This document shows, piece by piece, positions 50,330 to 58,853 of a DNA stretch of 64,000 bases. Each line of letters begins with the position of its first letter. The first letter of the stretch is position 1. The DNA is taken from assembly GCA_023458055.1 (NCBI GenBank), contig JAEXAW010000078.1:186001-250000 (forward strand). Reading direction: 5' to 3'. This DNA comes from Pseudomonadota bacterium (GTDB lineage: Bacteria; Pseudomonadota; Alphaproteobacteria; Sphingomonadales; Sphingomonadaceae). The notes under the pieces were generated by a model. That model saw only the letters and a program-made list of their open reading frames with translations. It did no database searches and had not been told where the DNA came from. The translations under genes and the position numbers were made by a program.

Positions 50330-52014
50330 GCGAATTGAACGCAAGCGGATGGCGTCCCGAAATGGGCGAAGCGGGTCGCAGCGACGGCCCCCAAACCTTC
50401 ACCGGCAATAAGGCGCTGATGCTCGACGAGCCGCTGATTTTTGAAATCGGCAGCCGGGATACGACGGGCGTGGATTTTACTATCTCCCCTCCCCTGAAGG
50501 GGAGGGGCCGGGGGTGGGGGCTGTCAAGCGATGCCTCGGCTGTGGACAATCCCCACCCCAACCCCTCCCCTAAAGGGGAGGGGCTTGATAGGCTCGGCAA
50601 TCTTGCCCGCAAAAACCCGATCAACCTCCCCGGCCTGTCGGAATCCGACACGGTGCGGCATTATACCCGCCTCAGCCGCCAGAATTACGGGATCGACCTC
50701 GGCTTCTTCCCGCTCGGTTCCTGCACGATGAAGCATAACCCGCGCCTCAATGAAAAGGTCGCGCGGATGCCGGGCTTTGCGGATATCCACCCGCTCCAGC
50801 CGGTCGATACCGTGCAAGGCGCGCTCGGTGTGATCAACGAACTCGCCGTGTGGCTAATCGAACTCACCGGCATGTATGGCGTCGCGATGACCCCCAAGGC
50901 GGGCGCGCACGGCGAATTGTGCGGCATTCTCTGTATCCGCGCCGCGCTCGAAGCACGAGGCGATGCGCGCGAGGTAATCCTCGTTCCAGAATCCGCACAT
51001 GGCACTAACCCTGCGACCGCGGCCTTCGCCGGTTATAAGGTTGAAAATATCCCGGCAACCAAAGAAGGCCGCGTTGACATTGCCGCGCTAGAAGCCCGCC
51101 TCGGACCGGATGTTGCGGCGGTAATGATCACCAACCCCAATACCTGCGGCCTGTTCGAACGCGATATGAAGCGCATTTCGGATATGGTCCATGCGGCGGG
51201 CGGGTTCGTCTATTGCGATGGCGCCAATTTTAACGCCATCGTCGGTCGTGTGCGACCCGGCGACCTTGGCATCGATGCGATGCACATCAATCTCCACAAG
51301 ACTTTTTCGACCCCGCATGGCGGCGGTGGTCCGGGTTCGGGTCCGGTGGTGCTGTCGGAAGCGCTCGCGCCTTATGGTCCGCTGCCGTTCACCGCACGGC
51401 AAGCGGACGGGCATATCCGCCTCATTGAAGAAGAAAATGCGCATGAAGAACATCCCGATACGTTCGGGCGCATGTGCGCATTCCATGGCCAGATGGGGAT
51501 GTTTACCCGCGCGCTCGCCTATATCCTAAGCCACGGCGCGGATGGTTTGAAGCAGGTCAGCGAAGATGCGGTGCTCAACGCCAACTATATCCTGCGCTCA
51601 ATGGAAGATATGCTCGACGCGCCCTTCGCTTTTTCGGGGCCGTGCATGCATGAAGCCATCTTCTCCGATAAAGGCTTTGCCGAAGGCTTCTCGACGCTTG
51701 ATGTCGCCAAGGGTCTGATCGACGAAGGTTATCATCCGATGACCATGTATTTCCCGCTGGTGGTCCATGGCGCGATGCTGATCGAGCCGACCGAGACGGA
51801 ATCGAAGCGTGTGCTTGACCAGTTTATCGGCGCGCTACGTTCCGTGGTCGCGCAGGCGAAGCAGGGCAATCCGTCGCTCAAATCGGCACCGCATTATGCC
51901 CCGCGTCGCCGCCTGGATGAAACCGCTGCGGCACGTAAGCCGATCCTCGGATGGAAGGAAGCGGTGCCTGAGGCTGCCGGCACGGGCGCTGGCGCAAATA
52001 TCGGCGGGGGGTAA
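50326..52014 (+). CDS. gcvPB: Glycine decarboxylase subunit 2 with a repeat-encoded insertion
   Basis: The PLP-binding half of the split P protein. The PLP lysine is in INLHKTFSTPHGGGGPGSGP. Other motifs: GLSESDTVRHYTRLSRQNYGIDLGFFPLGSCTMKHNPR and TPKAGAHGELCGILCI. At 562 residues it is about 35 longer than usual. Residues about 53-87 are encoded by a palindromic DNA element (50486-50584) and read as Pro/Gly/Lys-rich, between the N-terminal segment ending GVDFT and the conserved GLSESDTV. The frame stays open through it, so the protein probably folds with an extra exposed loop. Confidence 0.93.
   Translation: MSELNASGWRPEMGEAGRSDGPQTFTGNKALMLDEPLIFEIGSRDTTGVDFTISPPLKGRGRGWGLSSDASAVDNPHPNPSPKGEGLDRLGNLARKNPINLPGLSESDTVRHYTRLSRQNYGIDLGFFPLGSCTMKHNPRLNEKVARMPGFADIHPLQPVDTVQGALGVINELAVWLIELTGMYGVAMTPKAGAHGELCGILCIRAALEARGDAREVILVPESAHGTNPATAAFAGYKVENIPATKEGRVDIAALEARLGPDVAAVMITNPNTCGLFERDMKRISDMVHAAGGFVYCDGANFNAIVGRVRPGDLGIDAMHINLHKTFSTPHGGGGPGSGPVVLSEALAPYGPLPFTARQADGHIRLIEEENAHEEHPDTFGRMCAFHGQMGMFTRALAYILSHGADGLKQVSEDAVLNANYILRSMEDMLDAPFAFSGPCMHEAIFSDKGFAEGFSTLDVAKGLIDEGYHPMTMYFPLVVHGAMLIEPTETESKRVLDQFIGALRSVVAQAKQGNPSLKSAPHYAPRRRLDETAAARKPILGWKEAVPEAAGTGAGANIGGG
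50486..50584. repeat. Palindromic element inserted in frame within gcvPB
   Basis: Two self-complementary hairpins (CCCCTCCCCTGAAGGGGAGG and CCCCTCCCCTAAAGGGGAGG) bound a centre with GGGGGTGGGGG and CCCCACCCC arms; the halves also complement each other. This is the same architecture as the intergenic elements but inside a coding sequence. Confidence 0.88.
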
Positions 52015-52016
52015 GG

Positions 52017-52496
52017 TCAGATCCAGCGGCGAACGCGGGTCATATAAGCGGCATAGTCTTCACCGAAGCGGCGGAGCAAATAGGCTTCTTCGCGCTCAAT
52101 CACTTTGGTCTGGATCAGCCAGATTAACAGGGGAAGCAGGAGGAGTGTGGTCACGCTCGCGAGCAAGAAGGCGAGGCCCACGCTTATCGCCATCATCCCG
52201 AGATACATCGGGTTGCGTGTATAACGATACCATCCAGAGATGATGAGCCGCTTGCTCGGCGTCCATGGCTCCGGATTTTCGCGCGCGCGTCGGAATGCGA
52301 GGAGAGCCGGGCCTGCGAGCGCCAAGCCCATCACTATGAGCACACCGCTAATGGGCCAACGCACGGCATCTGCGAGCGGCAAGCGCCAACCCGTCACCCA
52401 GCGATCCAGCGCCCAACCGATCATCACCGCGCCCAGAAAGGCCAGCGGGGGCGGAAAACGGACGCGAGGCGCATCGGGCGGTGGCGTATCAGGCAT
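52017..52496 (-). CDS. Isoprenylcysteine carboxyl methyltransferase-family membrane protein
   Basis: 159 residues from the ATG at 52496 (MPDTPPPDAPRVRFPPP); the frame continues upstream to 52685 but that part overlaps the divergent gene and lacks similarity. Several transmembrane helices, then GWYRYTRNPMYLGMMAISVGLAF, the R-N-P-M-Y-L-G motif of ICMT/PEMT-type methyltransferases, and ERYLLRRFGEDYAAYMTRVRRWI-like tail with E-E-A-Y and G-x-x-Y-x-x-Y. The substrate is unknown. It converges on gcvPB with 2 bases between. Confidence 0.85.
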   Translation of the reverse strand: MPDTPPPDAPRVRFPPPLAFLGAVMIGWALDRWVTGWRLPLADAVRWPISGVLIVMGLALAGPALLAFRRARENPEPWTPSKRLIISGWYRYTRNPMYLGMMAISVGLAFLLASVTTLLLLPLLIWLIQTKVIEREEAYLLRRFGEDYAAYMTRVRRWI

Positions 52497-52517
52497 GAGC
52501 GCCTTATAGCCGCTAAT

Positions 52518-53141
52518 ATGTCTGAAAGTCATCTCTCGCGCCGCTATTCTTCCGCCGCTGCACTGCGTAATCGTGAGCCGATTGCTGCGGTGTTGAGCGA
52601 CCTTTTGCATCCAACCGGCAAAGTCCTCGAAATTGCAAGCGGGTCGGGCGAACATGCGCTTTATTTTGCGCAGGTGTTCCCGCAAAATCTGTGGCAGCCA
52701 AGCGACCCTGATCCCCGTGCGGTCGCGTCTATCGCAGCTTGGGCGGAGGATGCGGACTTGCCCAATTTATTGCCACCGCTGGAACTTGATGCGGCGCATC
52801 CCGAAAGCTGGCCGGAGGTAGACGCCGTTGCTGCCATATTGTGCATCAACATGATCCATATCAGCCCATGGGCGGCGACCGAGGGATTGATCCGCGGTGC
52901 GAGCGAACGGCTGGCACCCCAAGAACCGCTTATACTTTATGGCCCCTTCATTCGTGATGGTGTCGAAACCGCGCCGTCCAATCTGGCGTTCGACGCCGAT
53001 TTGAAACGGCGCAATCCGGCGTGGGGCGTCCGCCATCTGGCGGCAGTAGAGGCGCTGGCTTCGGAACAGGGCTTCAAGCTCGATCATATCGAGCCGATGC
53101 CAGCCAACAATCTGACGGTCATTTTCCGCAAGCAGGGATAA
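52518..53141 (+). CDS. DUF938 family SAM-dependent methyltransferase-like protein
   Basis: 207 residues. LSRRYSSAAALRNREPIAAVLSDLL and VLEIASGSGEHALYFAQVFP form the start and SAM-binding motif I, and ILCINMIHISPWAATEGLIRGASERL follows the pattern of the DUF938 family. It ends ANNLTVIFRKQG. The start ATG is 22 bases from the divergent ICMT gene. Its substrate is not known. Confidence 0.88.
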   Translation: MSESHLSRRYSSAAALRNREPIAAVLSDLLHPTGKVLEIASGSGEHALYFAQVFPQNLWQPSDPDPRAVASIAAWAEDADLPNLLPPLELDAAHPESWPEVDAVAAILCINMIHISPWAATEGLIRGASERLAPQEPLILYGPFIRDGVETAPSNLAFDADLKRRNPAWGVRHLAAVEALASEQGFKLDHIEPMPANNLTVIFRKQG

Positions 53142-53225
53142 GGAAACCGGGCGCACATTTGCACGCACGCCCGGCCCCTTGCGACCCGAAGACAAGCCCC
53201 GGGGAAGTCCATTCTGTCTCGATAT

Positions 53226-53354
53226 TTAGTTGATGGCGTCCTGGCCGGCCTGACCGACCGACTGGATATCCTTGCCGACGCCCTTGACCGTGGCGCAGGC
53301 CGAAACTGACATGGCGATGGCGGTCAATATTGCGACAAAAGCTGATTTTTTCAT
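53226..53354 (-). CDS. Entericidin-like small lipoprotein
   Basis: A 42-residue gene shorter than most gene-calling cutoffs. It starts MKKSAFVAILTAIAMSVSAC with a lipobox ending in SAC, then ATVKGVGKDIQSVGQAGQDAIN. The GVGKDIQS-x-G core matches entericidin A/B family membrane lipoproteins, in which the C-terminus ends near A-I-x. It is preceded by AGGA upstream of the ATG (53352-53354). Entericidins were described as a toxin-antidote pair in E. coli, but single copies in alphaproteobacteria have no settled role. Confidence 0.85.
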   Translation of the reverse strand: MKKSAFVAILTAIAMSVSACATVKGVGKDIQSVGQAGQDAIN

Positions 53355-53390
53355 GACAAATCCTGTCCTTCTTCGTCCCGTCATGGCGCT

Positions 53391-54287
53391 TTAAACGTCT
53401 GAGGTGCGGGCGGGTTCCCGCAGCACACCCCGGCGCTGCACCGTCTCGCGCCACAGGATATAAAGGCCGCTCGCGATAATTACTGGCGCGCCGATCCAGG
53501 TGGTGGGCACCGGCCACTGCCGGAACAGGAGAAAGCCGAGCAGGCTCGCCCAAAGAAGCCCGGTATAATCCATCGGCATGACGAGGGCGACAGGTGCGAG
53601 GCGGAGTGCGGCGGTGAGCGCGAGCTGCGCAAGCCCGCCTGCTATACCCATCAGCGCGATGATGCCCCAGACGTGCGGCTCATGCCATGTGCCGAGCAGC
53701 ATCATCGCCGGGGTCAGCGGGATGAGGGAGGTGAGCGCGAACCAGAACACAATGGTTGCCGCGCTTTCGGTCGCGCCCAGGCGCCGGATCACAATGGTCA
53801 CGCTCGCGGTGAGCGCGGCGGCGGCAATCGCGACCGTACCGCCGAACGGATTGATATGCACACCGCCCGGCTGCAACACGATTAGGATGCCGATAAAGCC
53901 GAGGATCACTGCCGCCCAGCGATGGATCCCGGTCGGCTCCTTTAGCAATAGTGCGGCCATGGCCGTTGCGAAAATCGGCACCGCAAAGCCGATGGTTGTC
54001 GCCTCCGCCATGGGGAGCAGCGTGTAGCTCCAGAAGTTGAAACCCATCGCCGTTAAACCTACCGCCATGCGGGTGAGGTGCGCAAACGGGCGCTTCGTCT
54101 TGACCGCGGCAAAGCCTTGACCCTTGCCGCTCAGCGCGCCCCCGCCCATCCATAGCAAGACCACCATCAGCAGGATGAACTGGCGGTAAAACAGGCTTTC
54201 GATCACTCCGACGCCGCGCTCGGAGAGTAACTTCACGCAGGCGAACATGAGGCTGAGCAGCGCCACCGCAAGCAGGCGCAAAGCCAT
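53391..54287 (-). CDS. DMT-superfamily transporter (EamA)
   Basis: 298 residues with about ten hydrophobic helices in two repeats, each with the EamA pattern: FYRQFILLMVVLLW and later AVILGFIGILIVLQPGG, then PVALVMPMDYTGLLWASLLGFLLFRQWP. The N-terminus MALRLLAVALLSLMFACVKLLSERG is a classic first helix. It is an inner-membrane metabolite exporter or importer; the substrate cannot be told. It is 36 bases upstream of the entericidin-like gene. Confidence 0.88.
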   Translation of the reverse strand: MALRLLAVALLSLMFACVKLLSERGVGVIESLFYRQFILLMVVLLWMGGGALSGKGQGFAAVKTKRPFAHLTRMAVGLTAMGFNFWSYTLLPMAEATTIGFAVPIFATAMAALLLKEPTGIHRWAAVILGFIGILIVLQPGGVHINPFGGTVAIAAAALTASVTIVIRRLGATESAATIVFWFALTSLIPLTPAMMLLGTWHEPHVWGIIALMGIAGGLAQLALTAALRLAPVALVMPMDYTGLLWASLLGFLLFRQWPVPTTWIGAPVIIASGLYILWRETVQRRGVLREPARTSDV

Positions 54288-54332
54288 ACCCGCCAGCGGG
54301 CGTGAAGGGGCTGCGGTGGAAATGGCGGGACC

Positions 54333-55151
54333 TTAGCGTTTCGGCTTGATGAAACGCACCGTCATGCGGTCGCTTTCGCCGATTGCCTTATATTTGGCGC
54401 GGTCAACGTCGCCGTCGCGATAGGTTGGCGGCAGATTCCACACACCTTTGGGGTGGTCGTGCGTGTCCTTGTCGTTGCGGTTGATGTCGCTCGATTTGTC
54501 CAGCACGAATCCCGCCTTTTGTGCAAAAGCAATGACCGAGGCGAGTTTCATATAGCCCGAGCTTTCCTCAAGCTTGCTGTCCATTTCATCGGGCAGGCGA
54601 TGTTCGACCACGCCGAGGACGCCGCCGGGTTTAAGCATCGCATACATCTGGTTGAAACCTTCCTGCGCCTGATCGACCCCGCCAAAGCGCCAGTTATGGA
54701 CGTTTCGGAAGGTCAGCACCATGTCGGCGCTACCGTCCGGCACTTTCGCGCCGCCCTTATTGGGAAATTCGACCAGCTTGAGGTCGCCATATAGCGCGGG
54801 ATTGGCGGTCATCAGCTTCTTGACCCCGTCATGGCCTTTTTCGCCCGCAGCCGCTTCATAGAGCGTCCCCTTGCCTTGGACGAAGGGCGCAAGAATTTCG
54901 GTGTACCAGCCGCCGCCGGGCCAGATCTCCACCACCGTCATTTCGGGACGAATGCCAAAGAAATCGAGCGTGTCATAGGGATGGCGATAGATGTCGCGCT
55001 CCATATTGGCGGCGGTGCGGGTTGAGGAGGCAATCGCGGCCTGAAGCGCAACGGCATTATGATGACCGGAGCCTTGATGCGGCGCGGTCGATACGGTCTG
55101 GCATCCTGTAAGGGCAAGCAGGGGCAGCAGGGCGAATAGGGCGCGGTTCAT
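54333..55151 (-). CDS. Exported class I SAM-methyltransferase-fold lipoprotein
   Basis: About 272 residues from the ATG at 55151 (MNRALFALLPLLALTGC), where GGAG lies 6 bases upstream; the frame is open earlier but only across the adjacent repeat. The lipobox is LTGC. The mature part carries FFGIRPEMTVVEIWPGGGWYTEILAPFV (SAM motif I with P-G-G-G), DMVLTFRNVHNW, and FNQMYAMLKPGGVLGVVEHRL. An exported methyltransferase fold is odd; SAM is not normally available outside the cytoplasm, so it may bind another ligand. Confidence 0.8.
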   Translation of the reverse strand: MNRALFALLPLLALTGCQTVSTAPHQGSGHHNAVALQAAIASSTRTAANMERDIYRHPYDTLDFFGIRPEMTVVEIWPGGGWYTEILAPFVQGKGTLYEAAAGEKGHDGVKKLMTANPALYGDLKLVEFPNKGGAKVPDGSADMVLTFRNVHNWRFGGVDQAQEGFNQMYAMLKPGGVLGVVEHRLPDEMDSKLEESSGYMKLASVIAFAQKAGFVLDKSSDINRNDKDTHDHPKGVWNLPPTYRDGDVDRAKYKAIGESDRMTVRFIKPKR

Positions 55152-55224
55152 AAACATCTCCATCTGGGCGAGTGATAGTGGCGCGGTGCGGGCAGGGTGG
55201 CAAGGGCTAACGCCGTCTAAAATT

Positions 55225-55381
55225 CCTCCCCGGAACGGGGAGGGGGACCATTTGCGATAGCAAATGGTGGAGGGGTCCCACCTCTCAACACTCCCTGCGT
55301 TTGCGGAAAGGTGGGCCCCCTCCACCGCATCTCACCTCACTATGTTCGGTTCGTGCGGTCCCCCTCCCCGTTCCGGGGAGG
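55225..55381. repeat. Palindromic element, family A, after eda
   Basis: About 157 bases with edges CCTCCCCGGAACGGGGAGG and CCTCCCCGTTCCGGGGAGG. Its interior has CCATTTGCGATAGCAAATGG and a second related arm, so both halves are of one type, unlike the other family A copies. It lies 4 bases past the eda stop codon. Confidence 0.85.
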
Positions 55382-55385
55382 ATTT

Positions 55386-56015
55386 TCAGCCGCCCAACCC
55401 GCTCGCCGCCTTCGCCAGTTCCTTGATCTTCGCAGGATCAAGCTGGCCCGCGGGCACCAGCCAGCTGCCGCCGACGCAGAGCACGCTGGGGAGCGCGAGC
55501 CAGTCCTTGGCGGTTTCCTGCTTGATGCCGCCGGTCGGGCAGAAGCGGATTTGGCCGAACGGGCCGCTCAACGCCTTCAGGGCCGGAATCCCGCCGCTCG
55601 TTTCCGCGGGGAAGAATTTGAAGCGGTCCAGCCCCAGATCGAGGCCGCGCATGATGTCACCTGCATTGGCAACGCCGGGAAGGAACGGAATGCCTGCTTT
55701 CACCGCCGCCTTGCCGAGCCTTTTGGTAAGTCCGGGCGACACAATAAACTCCGCGCCCGCATCAATCGCTTGGTCCAGCATATCGGGATTGAGCACCGTG
55801 CCGGCGCCGACAATGGCGCCATCGACGCTGGTCATTGCGCGCATCGCCTCCAAGGCGGCGGGGGTGCGCAGCGTCACCTCAAGCACCTTCAATCCGCCGG
55901 CGACCAGGGCTTCGGCCATCGGCACCGCATCTTCCACCTTGTCAATCACGATCACCGGGATGACCGGCGCGGTGCGCATGATTTCATCGATGCTATATTT
56001 GTATGTCTTGCTCAT
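55386..56015 (-). CDS. eda: 2-dehydro-3-deoxy-phosphogluconate aldolase
   Basis: The KDPG aldolase that ends the Entner-Doudoroff pathway, cleaving KDPG to pyruvate and glyceraldehyde 3-phosphate. About 209 residues from the ATG at 56015 (AAGGA 7 bases upstream); a GTG at 56030 that overlaps phzF is an alternative. Motifs: GLKVLEVTLRTPAALEAM (catalytic Glu), GAGTVLNPDMLDQAIDAGAEFIVSPG, and FKFFPAETSGGIPALKALSGPF with the Schiff-base Lys. It is the last ED gene here. Confidence 0.95.
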   Translation of the reverse strand: MSKTYKYSIDEIMRTAPVIPVIVIDKVEDAVPMAEALVAGGLKVLEVTLRTPAALEAMRAMTSVDGAIVGAGTVLNPDMLDQAIDAGAEFIVSPGLTKRLGKAAVKAGIPFLPGVANAGDIMRGLDLGLDRFKFFPAETSGGIPALKALSGPFGQIRFCPTGGIKQETAKDWLALPSVLCVGGSWLVPAGQLDPAKIKELAKAASGLGG

Positions 56016-56026
56016 TTGTCTGTCCT

Positions 56027-56872
56027 TCACAGGGTGACCGTGCCGCTAATGAGGGTCACGCAGCTGCCGCCAATGTCGATATGCCCATCCTTGAGCGTAA
56101 CCGAAACCGTGCCATCGCGCCCCGCCTGCTGTCCCTGCCGCGCGGTGTAGCGGCTGGTCGGGTCAATCTGGCCGTTGAGCAGGCGATAGGCCGCAACCGC
56201 GCCATTGCCGCTGCCGCATACCGGGTCTTCGGTGATGCCATCGGAGGGCGCGAACGAACGCACCATGATGCTGTCGGGGCTGGTTACGGCATAAAGGGTG
56301 AGGCCTGTTGCTTGCTGAGCGCGCTCATAATCAGCAAGCGCGGGATAATCCGGAGTCAGCGCGGCGAGCGCATCGGGCGCGCACTCGGCGACAATCCAGT
56401 GCGGGCCGACATTAACAATATCGGGACGCGTCAGGAGTGGGCAATCGGGGAGGGCGGCTTGCAACCGGTCGCGATCGGGTGCGGCGCGGATATGCGCTTT
56501 AGGGAGGCGAAAAGAGAGGCCCGCTGCGCTCACCGTGACCTCAACCAGACCAACCGCCGAGCGTTGCCGCACGATCCCGTCAATCGGGACGATATGCCCT
56601 GCCTCAATAAGCGCATGCGCCGTGCCGAGCGTCGGGTGTCCGGCAAAGGGCAGTTCGGAGCGCGGCGTGAAAATCCGCACCGCATAATCGGCTTCGTCAT
56701 CCGCTCCGGCGGGGGTGACGAAAGTGGTCTCGCTCAAATTTGTCCAATGCGCGAAGGCCTGCATTTCAGCATCGCTGAGTCCTTCGCCATCGAGTACCAC
56801 CGCCACCGGGTTCCCCATGGTGGGGCGGCTGGTGAATACGTCAACCTGAGCAAAGGCGCGTGATTTAGGCAT
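56027..56872 (-). CDS. PhzF-family isomerase/epimerase-like protein
   Basis: 281 residues from the ATG at 56872 (MPKSRAFAQVDVFT) with GGGAG upstream. Motifs: VDVFTSRPTMGNPVAVVLDG, WTNLSETTFV, FTPRSELPFAGHPTLGTAHALIE, and PVCGSGNGAVAAYRL, all typical of the diaminopimelate-epimerase-like PhzF fold. Its activity in this context is unknown. It sits between edd and eda, where glk or pgl would be more usual in ED clusters. Confidence 0.9.
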   Translation of the reverse strand: MPKSRAFAQVDVFTSRPTMGNPVAVVLDGEGLSDAEMQAFAHWTNLSETTFVTPAGADDEADYAVRIFTPRSELPFAGHPTLGTAHALIEAGHIVPIDGIVRQRSAVGLVEVTVSAAGLSFRLPKAHIRAAPDRDRLQAALPDCPLLTRPDIVNVGPHWIVAECAPDALAALTPDYPALADYERAQQATGLTLYAVTSPDSIMVRSFAPSDGITEDPVCGSGNGAVAAYRLLNGQIDPTSRYTARQGQQAGRDGTVSVTLKDGHIDIGGSCVTLISGTVTL

Positions 56873-56889
56873 GATATGCTCTCCCACGT

Positions 56890-56963
56890 CCGTTCGTGTC
56901 GAGCGAAGTCGAGACACGGATAGCGCCGGGCCAGCGTCTCTCGACTAGGCTCGAAACGAACGG
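56890..56963. repeat. Palindromic element, family E, edd-phzF gap
   Basis: CCGTTCGTGTCGAGCGAAGT at the left and CTCGAAACGAACGG at the right are complementary at their ends; GAGTCGAGAC-type core words repeat inside. It lies 17 bases from the end of edd. Confidence 0.75.
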
Positions 56964-56980
56964 AAGCAGGGAATGCGCCG

Positions 56981-58840
56981 TCACGAGTCCGGGCGCCCTG
57001 TTACGCTCTCCATCGCGACCAACATCGCGCTGCCGCCTTTTTCCGCATCGTCGGCGGTATGGCGGAACAAAGCGAAGAGTTCGCGGCCCATGCCCAACGC
57101 GGGCGGCGGGGGGAGGGCGTCTTCGCGCAGCGCCCATTCACCGGCGTCAACCTTCGCTTCAACGTCGCCGCAGCGCGCGCAGATGCGAACGATGTCACCA
57201 TCGCGCAGCTTGGCAATCGGCCCTGCGTTGAGCGCTTCCGGCGATAGATGGATCGCGGCGGGCACCTTGCCGCTCGCGCCCGACATGCGGCCATCGGTGA
57301 GGAGCGCGACCTTATAGCCCTTATCCTGCAACACACCGAGCGGCGGGGTCAGCTTGTGGAGTTCGGGCATGCCATTGGCGCGCGGCCCCTGGAAGCGCAC
57401 CACGACCACGACGTCGCGGTCGAGTTCGCCCGCCTTGAACGCGGCAAGCGCGTCATTCTGGTCATGGAACACCCGCGCGGGCGCTTCGATGGTGAGATGC
57501 TCTTCCTTGACCGCGCTGACCTTGATGACCGCTCGGCCAAGATTGCCTTTGAGGAGGACCATCCCGCCATCGGGCGAGAAGGGCTCGGCCACGGGGCGCA
57601 ACATATCGGCGTTGCGGCTTTCGGTGGGGGATGGCTGCCATTTGACGCTTTCGCCATCGAGCACCGGTTCAAAGCCATAGTCGCCCAAATCCTTACCCGC
57701 GACGGTCATGATGTCGCGGTGGAGCAGCCCCGCCGCGAGCAGTTCGCGGATGCAGAAGCCAACCCCGCCCGCATGCTGGAAATCATTCACATCGCCTTGC
57801 CCGTTCGGATAGACGCGCGCGAGGAGCGGCACGGCATGGGAAAGCCGGTCAAAATCCTCCCAGTCGATGATGATCCCCGCCGCGCGCGCAATCGCGGGCA
57901 AGTGGATCGCGTGATTGGTCGAGCCGCCCGTCGCGAGCAGGCCAACCGCCGCATTGACGATCGCGCGTTCATCGACGCAATGCGAGAGCGGGCGATAGTC
58001 GGCATTATCTTGGCCATCTTTAGTCCAACCAATCTGCGTAACCCGATGCGTCGCCGCGCGGGTGAGCGCAGCCCGCAAGGCTGTACCCGGATTGACGAAG
58101 GCGGCACCCGGCATGTGGAGCCCCATCATCTCCATCATCATCTGGTTGGAATTGGCCGTGCCGTAAAAAGTGCAAGTCCCCGCGCCATGATAAGAGGCCG
58201 CTTCGGCTTCGAGCAGTTCGGTGCGGCCGACTTTCCCTTCGGCATAAAGCTGGCGCACGCGCTGCTTTTCCTTGTTGGCAAGGCCTGAAGGCATCGGGCC
58301 AGCGGGCACCAATATGGTCGGAATATGCCCGAAGCGCAGCGCGCCGATGAGGACGCCGGGCACGATCTTGTCGCAAATGGCGAGGAGCAACGTCCCTTCG
58401 AACATTGCATGGCTAAGCGCAATCGCGGTGCCTTGCGCAATATTGTCGCGGCTGAAGAGCGACAAATCCATCCCCGGCTGGCCTTGGGTCACGCCATCGC
58501 ACATCGCCGGAACGCCGCCCGCGACCTGCGCGGTTGCGCCGACCTCGCGCGCGGCCACTTTGATCGCTTCGGGATAGCGGCCATAGGGCTGATGCGCGGA
58601 GAGCATGTCATTATAGGCGGTAACGATGCCGATATTCATCGCGCGGTCCGCGCGGATTGCTGCCTTGTCCTCGCCGCTCGCGGCAAAGCCATGCGCAAGA
58701 TTGCCGCAGGAAAGATTATCGCGGTTGGTGCCATGCGCGCGCTGTTCGTCCATCAGCCGGAGGTAGTCGGCGCGGGCCTTGCGGCTACGTTCGATGATCC
58801 GGTCGGTAACGGCGGAAAGGGCGGGGTGGAGGTTGGTCAT
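56981..58840 (-). CDS. edd: 6-phosphogluconate dehydratase
   Basis: The first dedicated Entner-Doudoroff enzyme, a [4Fe-4S] dehydratase of the IlvD/EDD family, 619 residues. The start MTNLHPALSAVTDRIIERSRKARADYLRLM is standard. Cluster and substrate residues are in NLSCGNLAHGFAA, PAMCDGVTQGQPGMDLSLFSRD and LLAICDKIVPGVLIGAL; GMPELHKLTPPLGVLQDKGYKVALLTDGRMSGASGK is the C-terminal signature. A palindromic repeat separates it from zwf. Confidence 0.97.
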   Translation of the reverse strand: MTNLHPALSAVTDRIIERSRKARADYLRLMDEQRAHGTNRDNLSCGNLAHGFAASGEDKAAIRADRAMNIGIVTAYNDMLSAHQPYGRYPEAIKVAAREVGATAQVAGGVPAMCDGVTQGQPGMDLSLFSRDNIAQGTAIALSHAMFEGTLLLAICDKIVPGVLIGALRFGHIPTILVPAGPMPSGLANKEKQRVRQLYAEGKVGRTELLEAEAASYHGAGTCTFYGTANSNQMMMEMMGLHMPGAAFVNPGTALRAALTRAATHRVTQIGWTKDGQDNADYRPLSHCVDERAIVNAAVGLLATGGSTNHAIHLPAIARAAGIIIDWEDFDRLSHAVPLLARVYPNGQGDVNDFQHAGGVGFCIRELLAAGLLHRDIMTVAGKDLGDYGFEPVLDGESVKWQPSPTESRNADMLRPVAEPFSPDGGMVLLKGNLGRAVIKVSAVKEEHLTIEAPARVFHDQNDALAAFKAGELDRDVVVVVRFQGPRANGMPELHKLTPPLGVLQDKGYKVALLTDGRMSGASGKVPAAIHLSPEALNAGPIAKLRDGDIVRICARCGDVEAKVDAGEWALREDALPPPPALGMGRELFALFRHTADDAEKGGSAMLVAMESVTGRPDS

Positions 58841-58853
58841 TGGTTTACTCTCT

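Noticed and set aside
52497..52685. N-terminal extension of the ICMT-family protein
   Set aside because: It would overlap the divergent DUF938 gene; the family sequence begins at the ATG at 52496.
55152..55325. N-terminal extension of the exported methyltransferase-fold protein
   Set aside because: The extension is translated from a palindromic repeat and lies ahead of a proper lipoprotein signal.
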